Shown: one piece after another, positions 1 to 10,100 of the stretch
Numbering within the stretch: position 1 is the first letter of the stretch
Layout of the letters: each line of letters opens with the position of its first letter
From: Pelobates cultripes
Taxonomy: Eukaryota > Chordata > Amphibia > Anura > Pelobatidae
Direction: 5' to 3'
DNA: 64,000 nucleotides
NCBI GenBank assembly: GCA_933207985.1
Contig: OW240912.1
Span: forward strand, 109,591,275-109,655,274
Position numbers and translations under genes: made by a program
The notes under the pieces: generated by a model
Databases searched by the model: none
What the model was told of the DNA's origin: nothing
The model's input: only the letters and a program-made list of their open reading frames with translations

Positions 1-2445
1 GCCAACGCATAGGTAGAGCCTCTCAAGCCACTTGGCAATTAGCAGGGCCTCACCTGTCACCAACCTAGAGTAATCGTTTCGCTGCATTGCGGCACTAGCT
101 AGTCAGCCAGCACACACACACGTAGTACTTGGGGGACCGAACCTGCAAACCCCGTCATGCATAACCGTTACGTTTCATATCTGATAATCAGATCAGGTGT
201 CCTAGCGGATTATTTCCTGCATCGTTATAACTTTAGTTTCGATGGTGAGTTTATATATCCTTACCGTAATACAAACCGTATGTCAGAACTATCAAACAAG
301 GCAATCCAGGCTTTTAATACGTCAATCACTTACGGGCTAAGGGTCTCCTACATAATTAGATATAACAGTACAAGGATGATACCAAATATACATGTTCCCC
401 AACTTGTCACTCACTTTGCGATCCTTTTATACCACATACACTAGGTGCCCATATCAAAGTAATTGAAACCAAGATCAGCGGTTTCCTCCTACAATTGTTT
501 CAGGCATATTGTTCTTACATATATTTTCCGTTAAATACGTATATTGGCCACACGCTGTCTTTTACGTTTACACGTAGTACATATTCAGGCCTTGTTTCGG
601 ACCAAAGCCAGGTCCTCAATACGCTTGGGTATATATAGTGTCTGCTTCCAGATTTTATTCATTACAGATATACTGTTATTACTCTACAGCCCATTAGGGG
701 CATTTCAGCACATTGAGTTCTAAATTACATACGTTGACGCATACTGTCACCTAATTATTTTGTCTACATCAATTATACAAGGCAATGCAGGTTAAAGCAT
801 TAGCAATCTAATAAAGACTGGGTAAACCAGAATTCCCACTTGTTTCATATCATAGAAACATAGAAACATAGAATGTGACGGCAGATAAGAACCATTCGGC
901 CCATCTAGTCTGCCCAATTTTCTAAATACTTTCATCAGACATCGAAGCATCACTCGGCCTTCATTACGAACAAACGAATACAATTCAAATCCCTGACAGC
1001 TAACAGGGACCTGTCTCAGCACGCCTGACATTCACAAGGTTCTCCTTGCGCATTCAATCATATGTTACGCTATTTAATATTACATACATCTTACTATGTT
1101 ATTTATGTTCAAAGTACATCAGGACTGACTTTCGGTCTTGCTATCTGTTTCTCTCTTAAAAGTTACACCTATAGGCATCTTATAATACGGTTAATTACAA
1201 TCCCAAGCCTATCAAGTAAACGATTGTAGGGTAGTTATTATACGACATATATTTAAGCTTAAACCACAATCAAAGATCCTTTTCAGGTTCCTCTCTTAAG
1301 AGCACATTTTCCCTACTGTTAGTCACGGTATTTTCGTTTGCTCATCGGTTCGCATTGAGTCAGATTTGTCAGATACTTTTTTTTTTTCTCTCAGTTCTTT
1401 TTCGCCATGGTTCTACCAGTTTTTACACATATAAGGTATTAACGCTCATCCAGAAGAAACAAGCCTGCCAAGGGTCCCCCGCAGTATACCCCGCCCTGGC
1501 CACTCCTAAAGTCCTGAGGTCAGGCCTTGCTTAAATGTAACTGAGCTCGAAGAACATTCAGTTCAGGGATCCTCTGCAGTTCAATAAGGTCTTATCATGC
1601 CTTAAGTTAGAGGTTTTTTTTTTTTAAGCAGGTAGATTCGTCCACTAACACTAAGCAAACTTACTCTAAGCTACGATATGGGTAAGTATTGTGTATGATT
1701 CAAGATAATAAGTGCGTTCCAGTGATAAATGGCTGCTTGCACAATTTTTGCCACTTATCTTTGAAACCAGCCTATAATACTATTAAAACTTTACCTACAG
1801 GAATTTAACATTACGTATACACCATATACCCAACAGCTCCCATTTTCTTTTATTATTCAGTAAAGATGCCGACTAGTGCCCGAGATCAAAAACTCCACAA
1901 ATCATTCAATTCACTCCCTATCAACAGTAAATCTTAGGGGGAGTTTTCGATTTAACCATAAGCCTCCCCGTAATAACGCTACTAATATGTGTCAGCAGCT
2001 CACTTGGCGTTCCACGATTTATTGAGGCCAAAGAAAGAATATTACTGTCGGAAACATTCGGCCTTCACCTATTCCTAAAGAATTCCGGAATCAACAATCG
2101 TTACATTATCTACTCCTCATATTAAAACATATGAGCTGGGTGTTTTAAATTGTGCCCGGTTCAAAGTTTGTACTCTTAATCAAAGGCCAGGTTAGCCAGA
2201 TCTCTAACTAAACCTAACCATCTATAATAACTGCGATAATTGTTACTTTAATTACTCCACCCAGGCCTTAATCCTTCCTCCTACTCGGGCTTTTCATTCC
2301 ATGTCAGTGCAACAGCACATAAGTAGAATATGGTAAGTTGTTTTACAGTGAGAACATTCCTAATCAAGGACAGAAATCAGACTCTCTTATCGATGTTGTG
2401 ACTAAATAATTGCTAATCTGTGAATTAATCTTGTCTTCTATTTTT
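1..2445. other. AT-rich non-coding DNA
   Basis: No reading frame here resembles a known family; the longest open stretches are under 100 codons and have no recognisable composition. The segment contains one CR1-type tail (851-945) and short T-runs. It may be the non-coding interior of the element whose repeated end lies at 2446-2803, but nothing in the sequence proves that. Confidence 0.5.
851..945 (-). mobile_element. CR1-type LINE 3' tail, minus strand
   Basis: Read on the minus strand, the segment runs from a GACTAGATGGGCCGAATGG-type core to a short tandem tail of the octamer TTTCTATG. CR1-family LINEs end in this way, with an octamer tail next to a conserved GACTAGATG-like 3' UTR. A second copy in the opposite orientation lies at 2848-2964. 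Only the 3' end is present, as expected for 5'-truncated LINE insertions or a SINE sharing the LINE tail. Confidence 0.6.
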
Positions 2446-2559
2446 GCCCTCTTTTGCAGGCCTGACCTCTCGTCGGTTTCGGCACACCTCAACCGACTTT
2501 TGTCCTTATCGAACTACATACTTTTAATTGTACGTCCTCGAATTACCCCGTACACAAAT
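2446..2559 (+). repeat. 114-bp direct repeat, copy 1
   Basis: This block is identical base for base to 2690-2803, with an offset of 244 bp. The 130 bp between the copies contain a TATTTAAA box-like motif. A B1-A2-B2 arrangement of short direct repeats is what the 3' end of Ngaro-type retrotransposons with split direct repeats looks like, but A1 would lie outside the window, so the assignment is an inference. Confidence 0.85.
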
Positions 2560-2689
2560 GGAAGGCGTATGCCTGAATTTGTGGGAGGGGTTATTTTCCT
2601 ATTTAAATCCCCAGTAACCCCAGCTTACCTATCGTCGCCGTCTGAAAGCCCACCTCACCCTTTGTTATTTTCAATTATATACCAGGTGG

Positions 2690-2803
2690 GCCCTCTTTTG
2701 CAGGCCTGACCTCTCGTCGGTTTCGGCACACCTCAACCGACTTTTGTCCTTATCGAACTACATACTTTTAATTGTACGTCCTCGAATTACCCCGTACACA
2801 AAT
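2690..2803 (+). repeat. 114-bp direct repeat, copy 2
   Basis: Perfect second copy of 2446-2559. It ends directly at a short AT microsatellite and is followed 18 bp later by the terminus of a Tc1-like transposon (from about 2822). Confidence 0.85.
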
Positions 2804-2847
2804 ATATATATATGTATCTATATCAACCACAACATTAAAACCACTGA

Positions 2848-2964
2848 TCCTAGATGTAAGATAAGGCCAGGGACTAATTAAAAGTATTTTGAAATATTGG
2901 ATAGACTAGATGGGCCGAATGGTTCTTATCTGCTGTCACAGTCTATGTTTCTATGTTTCTATGT
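2848..2964 (+). mobile_element. CR1-type LINE 3' tail inserted in Tc1 no. 1
   Basis: Same repeat as 851-945, here on the plus strand: GACTAGATGGGCCGAATGG core, then TTTCTATG units. It splits the 5' leader of the Tc1 element between the terminus (2822-2847) and the leader sequence that resumes near 2965, so it inserted after the Tc1 copy. Target duplications were not resolved. Confidence 0.6.
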
Positions 2965-3018
2965 TAGGCAGCAAGTGAACAGTCAGTTCTTGAATTTTAT
3001 GTGTTGGAAGCAGGAAAA

Positions 3019-4104
3019 ATGGGAAAGCGAAAAGATCTGAGTGACATTGACAAGGACCAAAAAGTGATGGTTGGATGATGGGGTCAAAGAATTGCCAAGT
3101 CTTGTGTAGTGTTTCAAGTGTGCAGTGGTTAATACCTACAGAAAGTAGTGCAAGGAAGGACAACCATTGAACCAGCATCAGGATCATGAGCGTCCAAGGC
3201 TCATTGATTTACATGAAGAGCGAATTGTAGAAAAACATATTGCTGGCTATGATAGAAAAGTGTCAGTGCATCAAAGTTTACTGTGTATGGGGCAATGTAG
3301 CTGCGGACTGGTCAGAGTGCCCATGATGATCACTGTTCACCACCAAAAGTGCCTTAAATGGGGACATGAGCCTAAGAACTGGACCATGGAGAAATGGGAT
3401 TATGTTGTCTGCTCTGATGAATCATGTTTTCTTTTAAATCACGTGGCTGGCAGGGTGCATCGCTTAAATGAGGAAGAGATGGCAGCAGGATGCACTATAA
3501 GAAGAACATAGGCTGGTGGATGCAGTGTTATGACCTGGGCAATGTTCTGCTGTGAAATCTTGGCTCCTGGGATTCATGTCAATGTCACCACCTACCTAGA
3601 GATTGTAGCAGACCATGTACATGGCAATGGTGTTCCTTAAAGGCAGAGGCCTATCAGCAGGATGATGCACTATGACTAGTGATGTCCCGAACAGTTCGCC
3701 GAACGGTTCGCCACGGACGGCGAACATAAACATAAACTTTGACCCTGTACCTCACAGTCAGCAGACACATTCCAGCCAATCAGCAGCAGACCCTCCCTCC
3801 CAGACCCTTCCACCTCCTGGACAGCATCCATTTTACATTCAATGTGAAGCTGCATTCTTAGTGAGCTGTCCAGGATGTGGGAGGGTCTGGGAGGGATGGT
3901 CTGCTGCTGATTGGCTGGAATGTGTCTGCTGACTGTGAGGTACAGGGTCAAAGTTTATGTTTATGTTCGCCATCCGTGGCGAACCGTTCGGCGAACCGTT
4001 CGGGACATCACTAACTATGACACATTGTAATAATTTTTATGGGATGGTTTGAGGAATATGACAAAGAGTACACAGAGCATCAGAGCTGCGTTGGCAGCAC
4101 GTCG
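3019..4104 (+). pseudogene. Tc1-like transposase, degraded and interrupted
   Basis: Starts at the ATG reading MGKRKDLSDIDK, typical of the N-terminal helix-turn-helix of this Tc1 family. After stops and frameshifts, a 114-codon open stretch at 3167-3511 contains HERPRLIDLHEERIV, AGYDRKVSVH and the catalytic-region SDESCFLL, in which the first acidic residue of the DDE triad is present. The second catalytic block (EIVADHVHGN-like) is at about 3600-3640. The gene is then split by the 3677-4013 MITE and resumes with the WFEEYDKE block at about 4046. Several stops, frameshifts and the missing end make it non-functional. Confidence 0.85.
3677..4013. mobile_element. 337-bp palindromic hAT-type MITE with perfect 8-bp TSD
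   Basis: Ends are TAGTGATGTCCCGAAC and its inverse complement, and the inverted similarity continues for well over 100 bp on each side, so the element is close to one large hairpin. It is flanked by the 8-bp duplication ACTATGAC at 3669-3676 and 4014-4021. An 8-bp TSD and a TAGTG start fit the hAT superfamily. It carries no gene, and sits inside the Tc1 transposase pseudogene. Apparent ORFs on both strands here are just the two arms of the hairpin. Confidence 0.9.
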
Positions 4105-4167
4105 GGGATCTTCAGTGAGGGAAAAAAGTATTTGACCCCCTATCAGTCAGCAAGATTTCTGGCTCCA

Positions 4168-4420
4168 GGGTTTCTTTTTTTGGTTTTTTAATTCTTTATT
4201 TTTGATGTGCATAATATAGTCAAAATATCATCTTGTACATTGCAAATTCAATAGTAAGAGGTAATAGCTAGTAAACAATGTACATATAGATATACTGCAT
4301 ATTTTTTTTTTCAAGATAAACAAATTAACACAGTGCTAGGCTTGACAACAGAATACTAGTAGCAGGTATAGGCATATACACTGAGAGGGAGTCTTAAAGA
4401 TTGTACTCTTGTTTAGTGAT
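4168..4420 (-). mobile_element. L1-like LINE 3' end, minus strand
   Basis: Starts with T-runs (complement of a poly-A tail) and then AATTCTTTATTTTTGATG. The same 3'-end motif is found at 34081 and 51358, where it ends L1-like copies on the minus strand. Only a 5'-truncated piece is present. The right boundary is unclear; up to about 4885 the sequence is unclassified. Confidence 0.55.
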
Positions 4421-4889
4421 GCCAGGGCTGGCTCACAGCATCACAGCAGGGTGCACAAAGGAGCAGTGCCTCCATTCTAACCCAAACGGTCGCTTTCTGT
4501 GGGGTGCTACGATGGCCAGATGTCCACCTCTTGGTGTTCCCCCTGCCTTTGGTAAGAAGCTAGGGTACATGGTACCAGAAAGATTGCATAAAATCAATGA
4601 GAACATTTTGTCGATATGGTCTTGATTTGAAAAACATATAGGCTCAATGAAACATATGCAAACAAAACAAACAAGAATATAATCAGTGACAAAATGTGTG
4701 CTTCCTGTGAGGAGTGTCAAAGAGCTGTTGTATAGCAGCCAGGCTTATGAGCAGGGCAGCTGCTGTCTGCCCCGCTCCTCTCCTGAGTAGGCCGCAGGCT
4801 GCAAAGTTTCAGAACACCCATATGGGTCTCATGTTCTCAGAGTGCACAATAGCACCAACAACTACTCTCACACTTAGTGATGTGTGTAT

Positions 4890-5702
4890 GGATGTGAGGG
4901 ACAAGATTGTAGACCTACACAAGGCTGGAATTTGCTACAAGACCATCGCCAAGCAGCTTGGTGAGAAGGTGACAACAGTTGGTGTTATTATTCGCAAATG
5001 GAAGAAACACAAAATAACTGTCAGTCTCCCTCGGTCTGGTACTCCATGCAAGATCTCACCTTGTGGAGTTTCAATGAGCATGAGAACGGTAAGGAATCAG
5101 CCCAGAACTACACAGGAGTTAATGATCTCAAGGCAGCTGGGACCATAATTGTTAATGATCTCAAGGCAGCTGGGACCATAATCACTAAGAAAACAATTGG
5201 TAATACACTACGCCGTGAAAGACTGAAATTCTGTAGCACCTGCAAGGTCCCCCTGCTCAAGAAAGCACATGTACAGGCCTGTCTGAAGTTTGCCAATGAA
5301 CATCTGAATGATTCAGAGGAGAACTGTGTGAAAGTGTTGTGATCAGATGAGACCAAAATCAAGCTCTTTGGCATCAACTCACTTCGCCATGTTTGGAGGA
5401 GGAGGAATGCTGCCTATAACTCCAAGAACACCATCCCCACAAACATAGAGTTGGAAACATTACGCTTTGGAGGTGTTTTTCTGCTAAGGGGACAGGACAA
5501 CTGCACTGCATCAAAGGGATGATGCATGGGGCCATGTACCATCAAATCTTGGGTGCGGACCTCCTTCCCTCAGCCGGGGCATTGAAAATGGATGGGTATT
5601 TCAGTATGACAATGACCCAAAACACATAGCCAAGGCAACAAAGTAGCGGCTCAAGAAAAAGCACATTAAGGTCCTGGAGTGGCCTAGCCTGTCTCCATAC
5701 CC
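4890..5702 (+). pseudogene. Tc1-like transposase, C-terminus lost
   Basis: Begins in the DNA-binding region ([20 protein letters not shown]) and runs through the second helix-turn-helix. A 33-bp in-frame tandem duplication at 5118-5183 repeats the residues [11 protein letters not shown]. The frame then continues with the LKKAHVQACLKFANEHL block and the SDETKIKLF block at about 5344. Nonsense codons and frameshifts follow. The sequence stops at a WPSLSPY-like block, just before the segment that carries the third DDE residue, so the protein could not be catalytic even with stops repaired. Confidence 0.85.
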
Positions 5703-5918
5703 TAGGGGTGTACTCACTTTTGTTGCCAATGGTTTAGACATTAAAGGCTGTGTGTTGAGTTATTTGAAGGGACAGCAAATTTACACTGTTACTGCTGTAC
5801 ACTTACTACTTTACATTGTAGCGGAGTGTCATTTCTTCAGTGTTGTCACGTGAAAAGGTATAATAAAATATTTACAAAAATGTGAGGTGTGTACTCACTT
5901 TTGTAAGATACTCTATAT
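5703..5918 (+). mobile_element. 3' terminal region of a third Tc1-type transposon
   Basis: Opens with GGTGTACTCACTTTTGTTGC and closes with GTGTACTCACTTTTGTAAG, the paired inner and outer repeats of a Tc1 family different from the transposase just upstream. Its transposase gene is absent. The join at about 5702 makes the locus a chimera of two Tc1 families. Confidence 0.65.
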
Positions 5919-5929
5919 AGACACACATT

Positions 5930-6320
5930 TAGATAAAAGACAGCCATACAAATGTACAGGGACATAAGTTATAATATATGAAATGAACATGTATTCTAGC
6001 TTTTAGCTTTTACATGTGTACTATAATTACATTAACTATTGTGCATTTCAAAAAGACTCTCTAAACTTTGCACGCGATCAATCTCCCTCAGATCTTTTAT
6101 ATTTAAAAATGCACTGTGTTCTGCAAGAAAGATTCGTGGACCACAGTTATATACACAAGTCAGCCAAGTGGTAAATTCATTGCTGTCTCGTTTACATCAA
6201 TCTGCAGATACAATCAGTTTAATTGAAGAAATTTACCATATTGTACATTGAGCAAAAATACTGTTTTAAGAAACATTATTTATTTACTTGTTTCACATTC
6301 AAACAAGTCATGATGTGTAA
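5930..6320. other. AT-rich non-coding DNA
   Basis: No gene or repeat family recognised. The open frame at 6039-6251 has no recognisable motif and I treat it as chance. Confidence 0.4.
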
Positions 6321-6329
6321 ATAATGTCT

Positions 6330-6625
6330 AGAGCAGGCCCGTCGCTAGCAGGCAGGCAAACCAAGCAATTGCTTGGGGCCCCGAGCTGGCCCGGGGCCCC
6401 AAGCAGAGCTGGTGCTTCCTATAAGGCTGCAGCCACCTGAGCGCTCTATAGAGAGCCTCAGGCGGCTGCAGGACTCCTCTCTCGTCACCTCTGTCGTCGC
6501 CTTCCCTGTAGCGTGGCCGAGCTCCTCTTCCTCCTGGCTGTCAGTACAGGAGATTCAGTTTCCTATTCCTGGCCGGACTGACAGGGGGAAGAGGAGCTCA
6601 GCAACGCTACAGGGGAGGGGAGGTT
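6330..6625. repeat. GC-rich repeat segment flanking a minisatellite
   Basis: Starts with a GCAATTGCTTGGGGCCCCGAG motif and contains the short palindrome GGGGCCCC twice. It leads straight into the tandem array at 6630. It is GC-rich against AT-rich surroundings and resembles the body of a short interspersed element, but I could not classify it. Confidence 0.35.
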
Positions 6626-6629
6626 AGAA

Positions 6630-7150
6630 CTAAGAAACATGGGGGGAGTAGTAAAAAAAACATGGGGAGTAAAAATTACATAGGAGAGGGAGTAAAAAAC
6701 ATGGGGAGTAAAACACGGGGAGTAAAAAACATAGGGAGTAAAAATAGAACAAAACATGTAAAAACATGGGGAGTAAAAAAAACATGGGAGGAGTAAATAA
6801 AACATGGGGAGAGGGAGTAAAAAAACATAGGGAGGAGTAAAAAAACAGGGATGAGTAAAAAAAAACCATAAGGAGGGGGAAGTAAAAAAAACAGGGAGGG
6901 GGAATTGAAAAAAATAGGATGGGGGAAGTAAAAAAAACATTGAGGGGTAAAAAAACATGGGGGGGAGTAAAAAAACATGGGAGGGGTAGGAGTAAAAACA
7001 TTAGGGGAGTAAAAACATGGGGAGGGGAGGAGGCGTAAGAAGGACACAGGGAGGGGTAGGGGTGGAGTAAGAAGGACACAGGGAGAGGAAGGGGGAGGGG
7101 GGAGTAAGGAGGACATGGGGAGGGGAAAGGGGGGAGTCAGAAGGGCAGGG
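6630..7150. repeat. Minisatellite, GGGAGTAAAAAACATG-like units
   Basis: About 500 bp of degenerate 15-25-bp units built on GGGGAGTAAAAAACAT. The plus strand has almost no C and the minus strand almost no G, a strong strand bias. Three overlapping minus-strand open frames (up to 166 codons, rich in F, P, S, L) arise only because the array lacks stop codons in those frames; they are not genes. Confidence 0.9.
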
Positions 7151-7159
7151 GGAGCAGTT

Positions 7160-10100
7160 TTAGATAATTTGCACATGTTTGTGAGAACTGAAAAATGTTA
7201 ATGTGTGTTTTTTAAGTATGTTGGATTTAGTTATTGTGCACTTTTTTAATGTATATTTGATTTTATGGTACAATGGTGTCCACGTTCATAAGGAAGTCAA
7301 ATATCATCAAATGTAGCTCATACAGAAGCACCGGATTCAATGCTGAGAAGCATTTGATTTGATGCTCATGTGCATCTTGTCCCTTCTTGGATTGGACAAA
7401 AAGACAGTAAGCAATAACTTCAGGATGACGTTGTGGGAGGAGTAATAGGTGAGTCTTGAAACTGGAAAAAAAGGTAAGTAAAACCTTTTCACACTTTTTT
7501 TCTTTGGCAAAGTGGATGAAGTCCTGAATCTAACTAGGGACTAGGACACTATACTTTTTGGAACATGTTTAATGACAAACACATAACTTTGTTAGAAGCA
7601 TTATACAATATATGTAATTACCACAAAAGCTTAGATTATTATTTTTAAGGTCTGTCCATTGACCTTTAATTTCAGCACTTTTCACTGTTTTTATATTAGT
7701 CACAATACTAACATGCCACTCTGTAGAATGAAAGCAATATAGCTTTAGATACCGCTTTAGAAATGAGCTATTACTGTGCTGATATTGTTCCCAAACATAG
7801 GATTGAATTCAAACATTGTGAACTCAGTTAAGGCTGCACAGTCAGGAGACTAATAAATCAGTACCAGAAAAACTATGTCTTTTAAATAAATCCTTCAAAG
7901 AAACCAAATTTTTTACTTCTAATTTTCGTCATGTGCAATAAATATTACATATAGTTGAGAAAACTAATAATAGCACTATTTTGCTTTACTTGTCTTCTAA
8001 CATAAAATGTTTCTGTCCATATTAGCATTTTATTGTATATATTAATATTATTTTAACTAGAAACAAGGTACAATCCAGACAATGTATTTCCATAATAAAT
8101 CAGCACAGTCTACTGTAACGAAGCAAATTACCTCTTCAGTCAGTATTTTTTACGCAGCAAAGACAATTGTATAATCACGGTTATATAAATGTACATTGAC
8201 AGGTGTGCATGCTAAAATTCCTGATGTTTCTACAAATAATAAATGACTTACACTCCAGCCTGAGGCTGGTTAAAAACACCTGTGAAAGTCAAAATGTTGC
8301 TGGGTCCTTCTTTGGATGATCTACTAACACCGCATCCCTAGAACGGCAGTGCTGATGGTTATTGTTTATTATTACTTTAAAGGCAATAAAGACATTAAGT
8401 ATGCATTTTAAGAAGAAAAAAAAAAAGGCGGTCTTTGTATTGCGTTCATAAGATTCTATGTTGTGGCGTTTAATTTTTTAGAAATATTTGTGATTCGGAT
8501 ATCTTCTGTAGAAAATAAAGTCAAAACTTGAAAATCCCCAAATTTAGATTTTTTTTCATAAAAAAATGTGAATCTGCAGAATTCTCCAGTTTTTAACTTC
8601 TACCCCTGTCAATTTTATTATGCAATTTTATGTTCTACTTTTCACTTTTTTTTATATTGCTTCATGTAATTATATAATTTTTTTCTGCAATAAACGAGAC
8701 TGCTGCATTCTAAGAATATATCAGGTAATGCCTCTGTTTTCATGACAACATTTGCAGTAACTCCTTGATTGTTATTTTATTTCTGGTAAATACATAAATT
8801 ACTAGTTAAGAACCCTAGCTTTAAAAGTTGTTGATGTACAAGCTATGTAGAAGTTTTTAAACCCCCTTTGTATAGTAAGTCCATTAAATAAATATATATT
8901 CTTATATTCTTATGTTATCCACTAACCAATAAATCATGATGATATAGCCAAGCAGGAAAACAACTGAATGGGGCAATTATTCCAAAAAATGTCTACTTGT
9001 CCAGTTCACTATGGCTTACAGGTGAGCACTGTGATTTTCAACATGAGAATCTACATCTAATTGATGAAATACTTGTTGTCATCACATGATGATGTCACCA
9101 GATCAACCACTGAAAATTCAGCTTAGGTATAAAGTTTAGCTGAATTATAAAGTTTATTGGGTTGTATGCAGCTCCAGCTACCCATGGGTTGCTTGAGGTT
9201 TCAAGAAATGCCTGAGTTTCCTCAATACAAGCAAGGGAACTGTGTCTGCTGGTGAAAAGTAAATAGATAATAGATTTATTCTGACATAGATCATTATGCT
9301 CCAGATAACCATGATGGAATATTTCTGTTATTTACTTGGAAATAAATAAACTATTTCTTTAACCTCCTGAGACCCAGCCAATTAACTTTTATCCTTTGTA
9401 ATGGACATTTCGTTCACATGCATCTCCTTTTATTCTTTTGAGCTACTCTATCAATCCCTGCTGTTCTGTAAAGAGGACATCCTGGGCTTCCCAGTGATAT
9501 GTCATGTGATGGTTGGGATGCTGGAACTTCTTCATCCTTTTCATCAAAAATGGATGGCACACTGGAAGACAATTTCTTCCTTGTTCTCAGGAGATTAATG
9601 TAGCAATACACCAGCTACCTGCAGCAGACTATAGTTGTAACTGTCTTAACAAGTTACATTTTGACATGTAAAGAAATATATAGTAATATTATCTTTTGTC
9701 AATTGGTGGCTGAATTGTCTTTCAAGAAAGGTGTCTGAGATGTCCCTTGACGACCATGAACATATAATTATGAAGGTAAACCTCACCAGATATACACCAG
9801 GCAAACAGTGACATTAGTAAAACAGTTAAAAAGAAAAGTTGGAACAGTGGTAGAATAAAAAAAACAAGACAAAAATAAAGGGAGGGCTGGTGGGTGGGCC
9901 GTGATGGAAGGATCAAGTATTAAATAGTACTCCGCACTAAGAAGTCCACAAAGTAAGGCTAAAACAATTATATTCCCTACAAGTATGTTATGGTGAAAAT
10001 TAAGACATTGGTTTAACATGTAAAATTGTTTTGTTCATTATGCAGAATTATTTTCATAAGAATTATGCTTTCCTAATATTTGACACCACAACATCATATC

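Larger units (their letters stand above)
2822..4112 (+). mobile_element. Tc1-like transposon no. 1, interrupted and 3'-truncated
   Basis: The left end reads AACATTAAAACCACTGA, the terminus of a Tc1 family common in fish and frogs. The family leader resumes at 2965 after a CR1 tail insertion, followed by the transposase frame from 3019. A hAT-type MITE interrupts the gene at 3677-4013. No right terminal repeat is visible; the copy stops where a second Tc1 terminus begins at 4113. A same-family fragment in the opposite orientation is at 39590-39993. Confidence 0.8.
4113..5702 (+). mobile_element. Tc1-like transposon no. 2, interrupted, 3' end replaced
   Basis: The left terminus reads CAGTGAGGGAAAAAAGTATT (4113-4132), the terminal inverted repeat of a second widespread Tc1 family, followed by its leader to about 4168. 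The leader is then interrupted by an L1-type 3' end and other DNA, and the transposase resumes near 4890. The gene stops at about 5702, where it is joined to the 3' terminal region of a different Tc1 family (5703-5918). Confidence 0.75.

Noticed and set aside
3672..3951. Open frames of 86 and 91 codons on opposite strands
   Set aside because: They are the two arms of the palindromic hAT-type MITE read in both directions.
6563..7176. Three overlapping minus-strand open frames of 131-166 codons rich in F, P, S and L
   Set aside because: They lie entirely in the GGGAGTAAAAAACAT minisatellite; the periodic composition and absence of stops come from the repeat.
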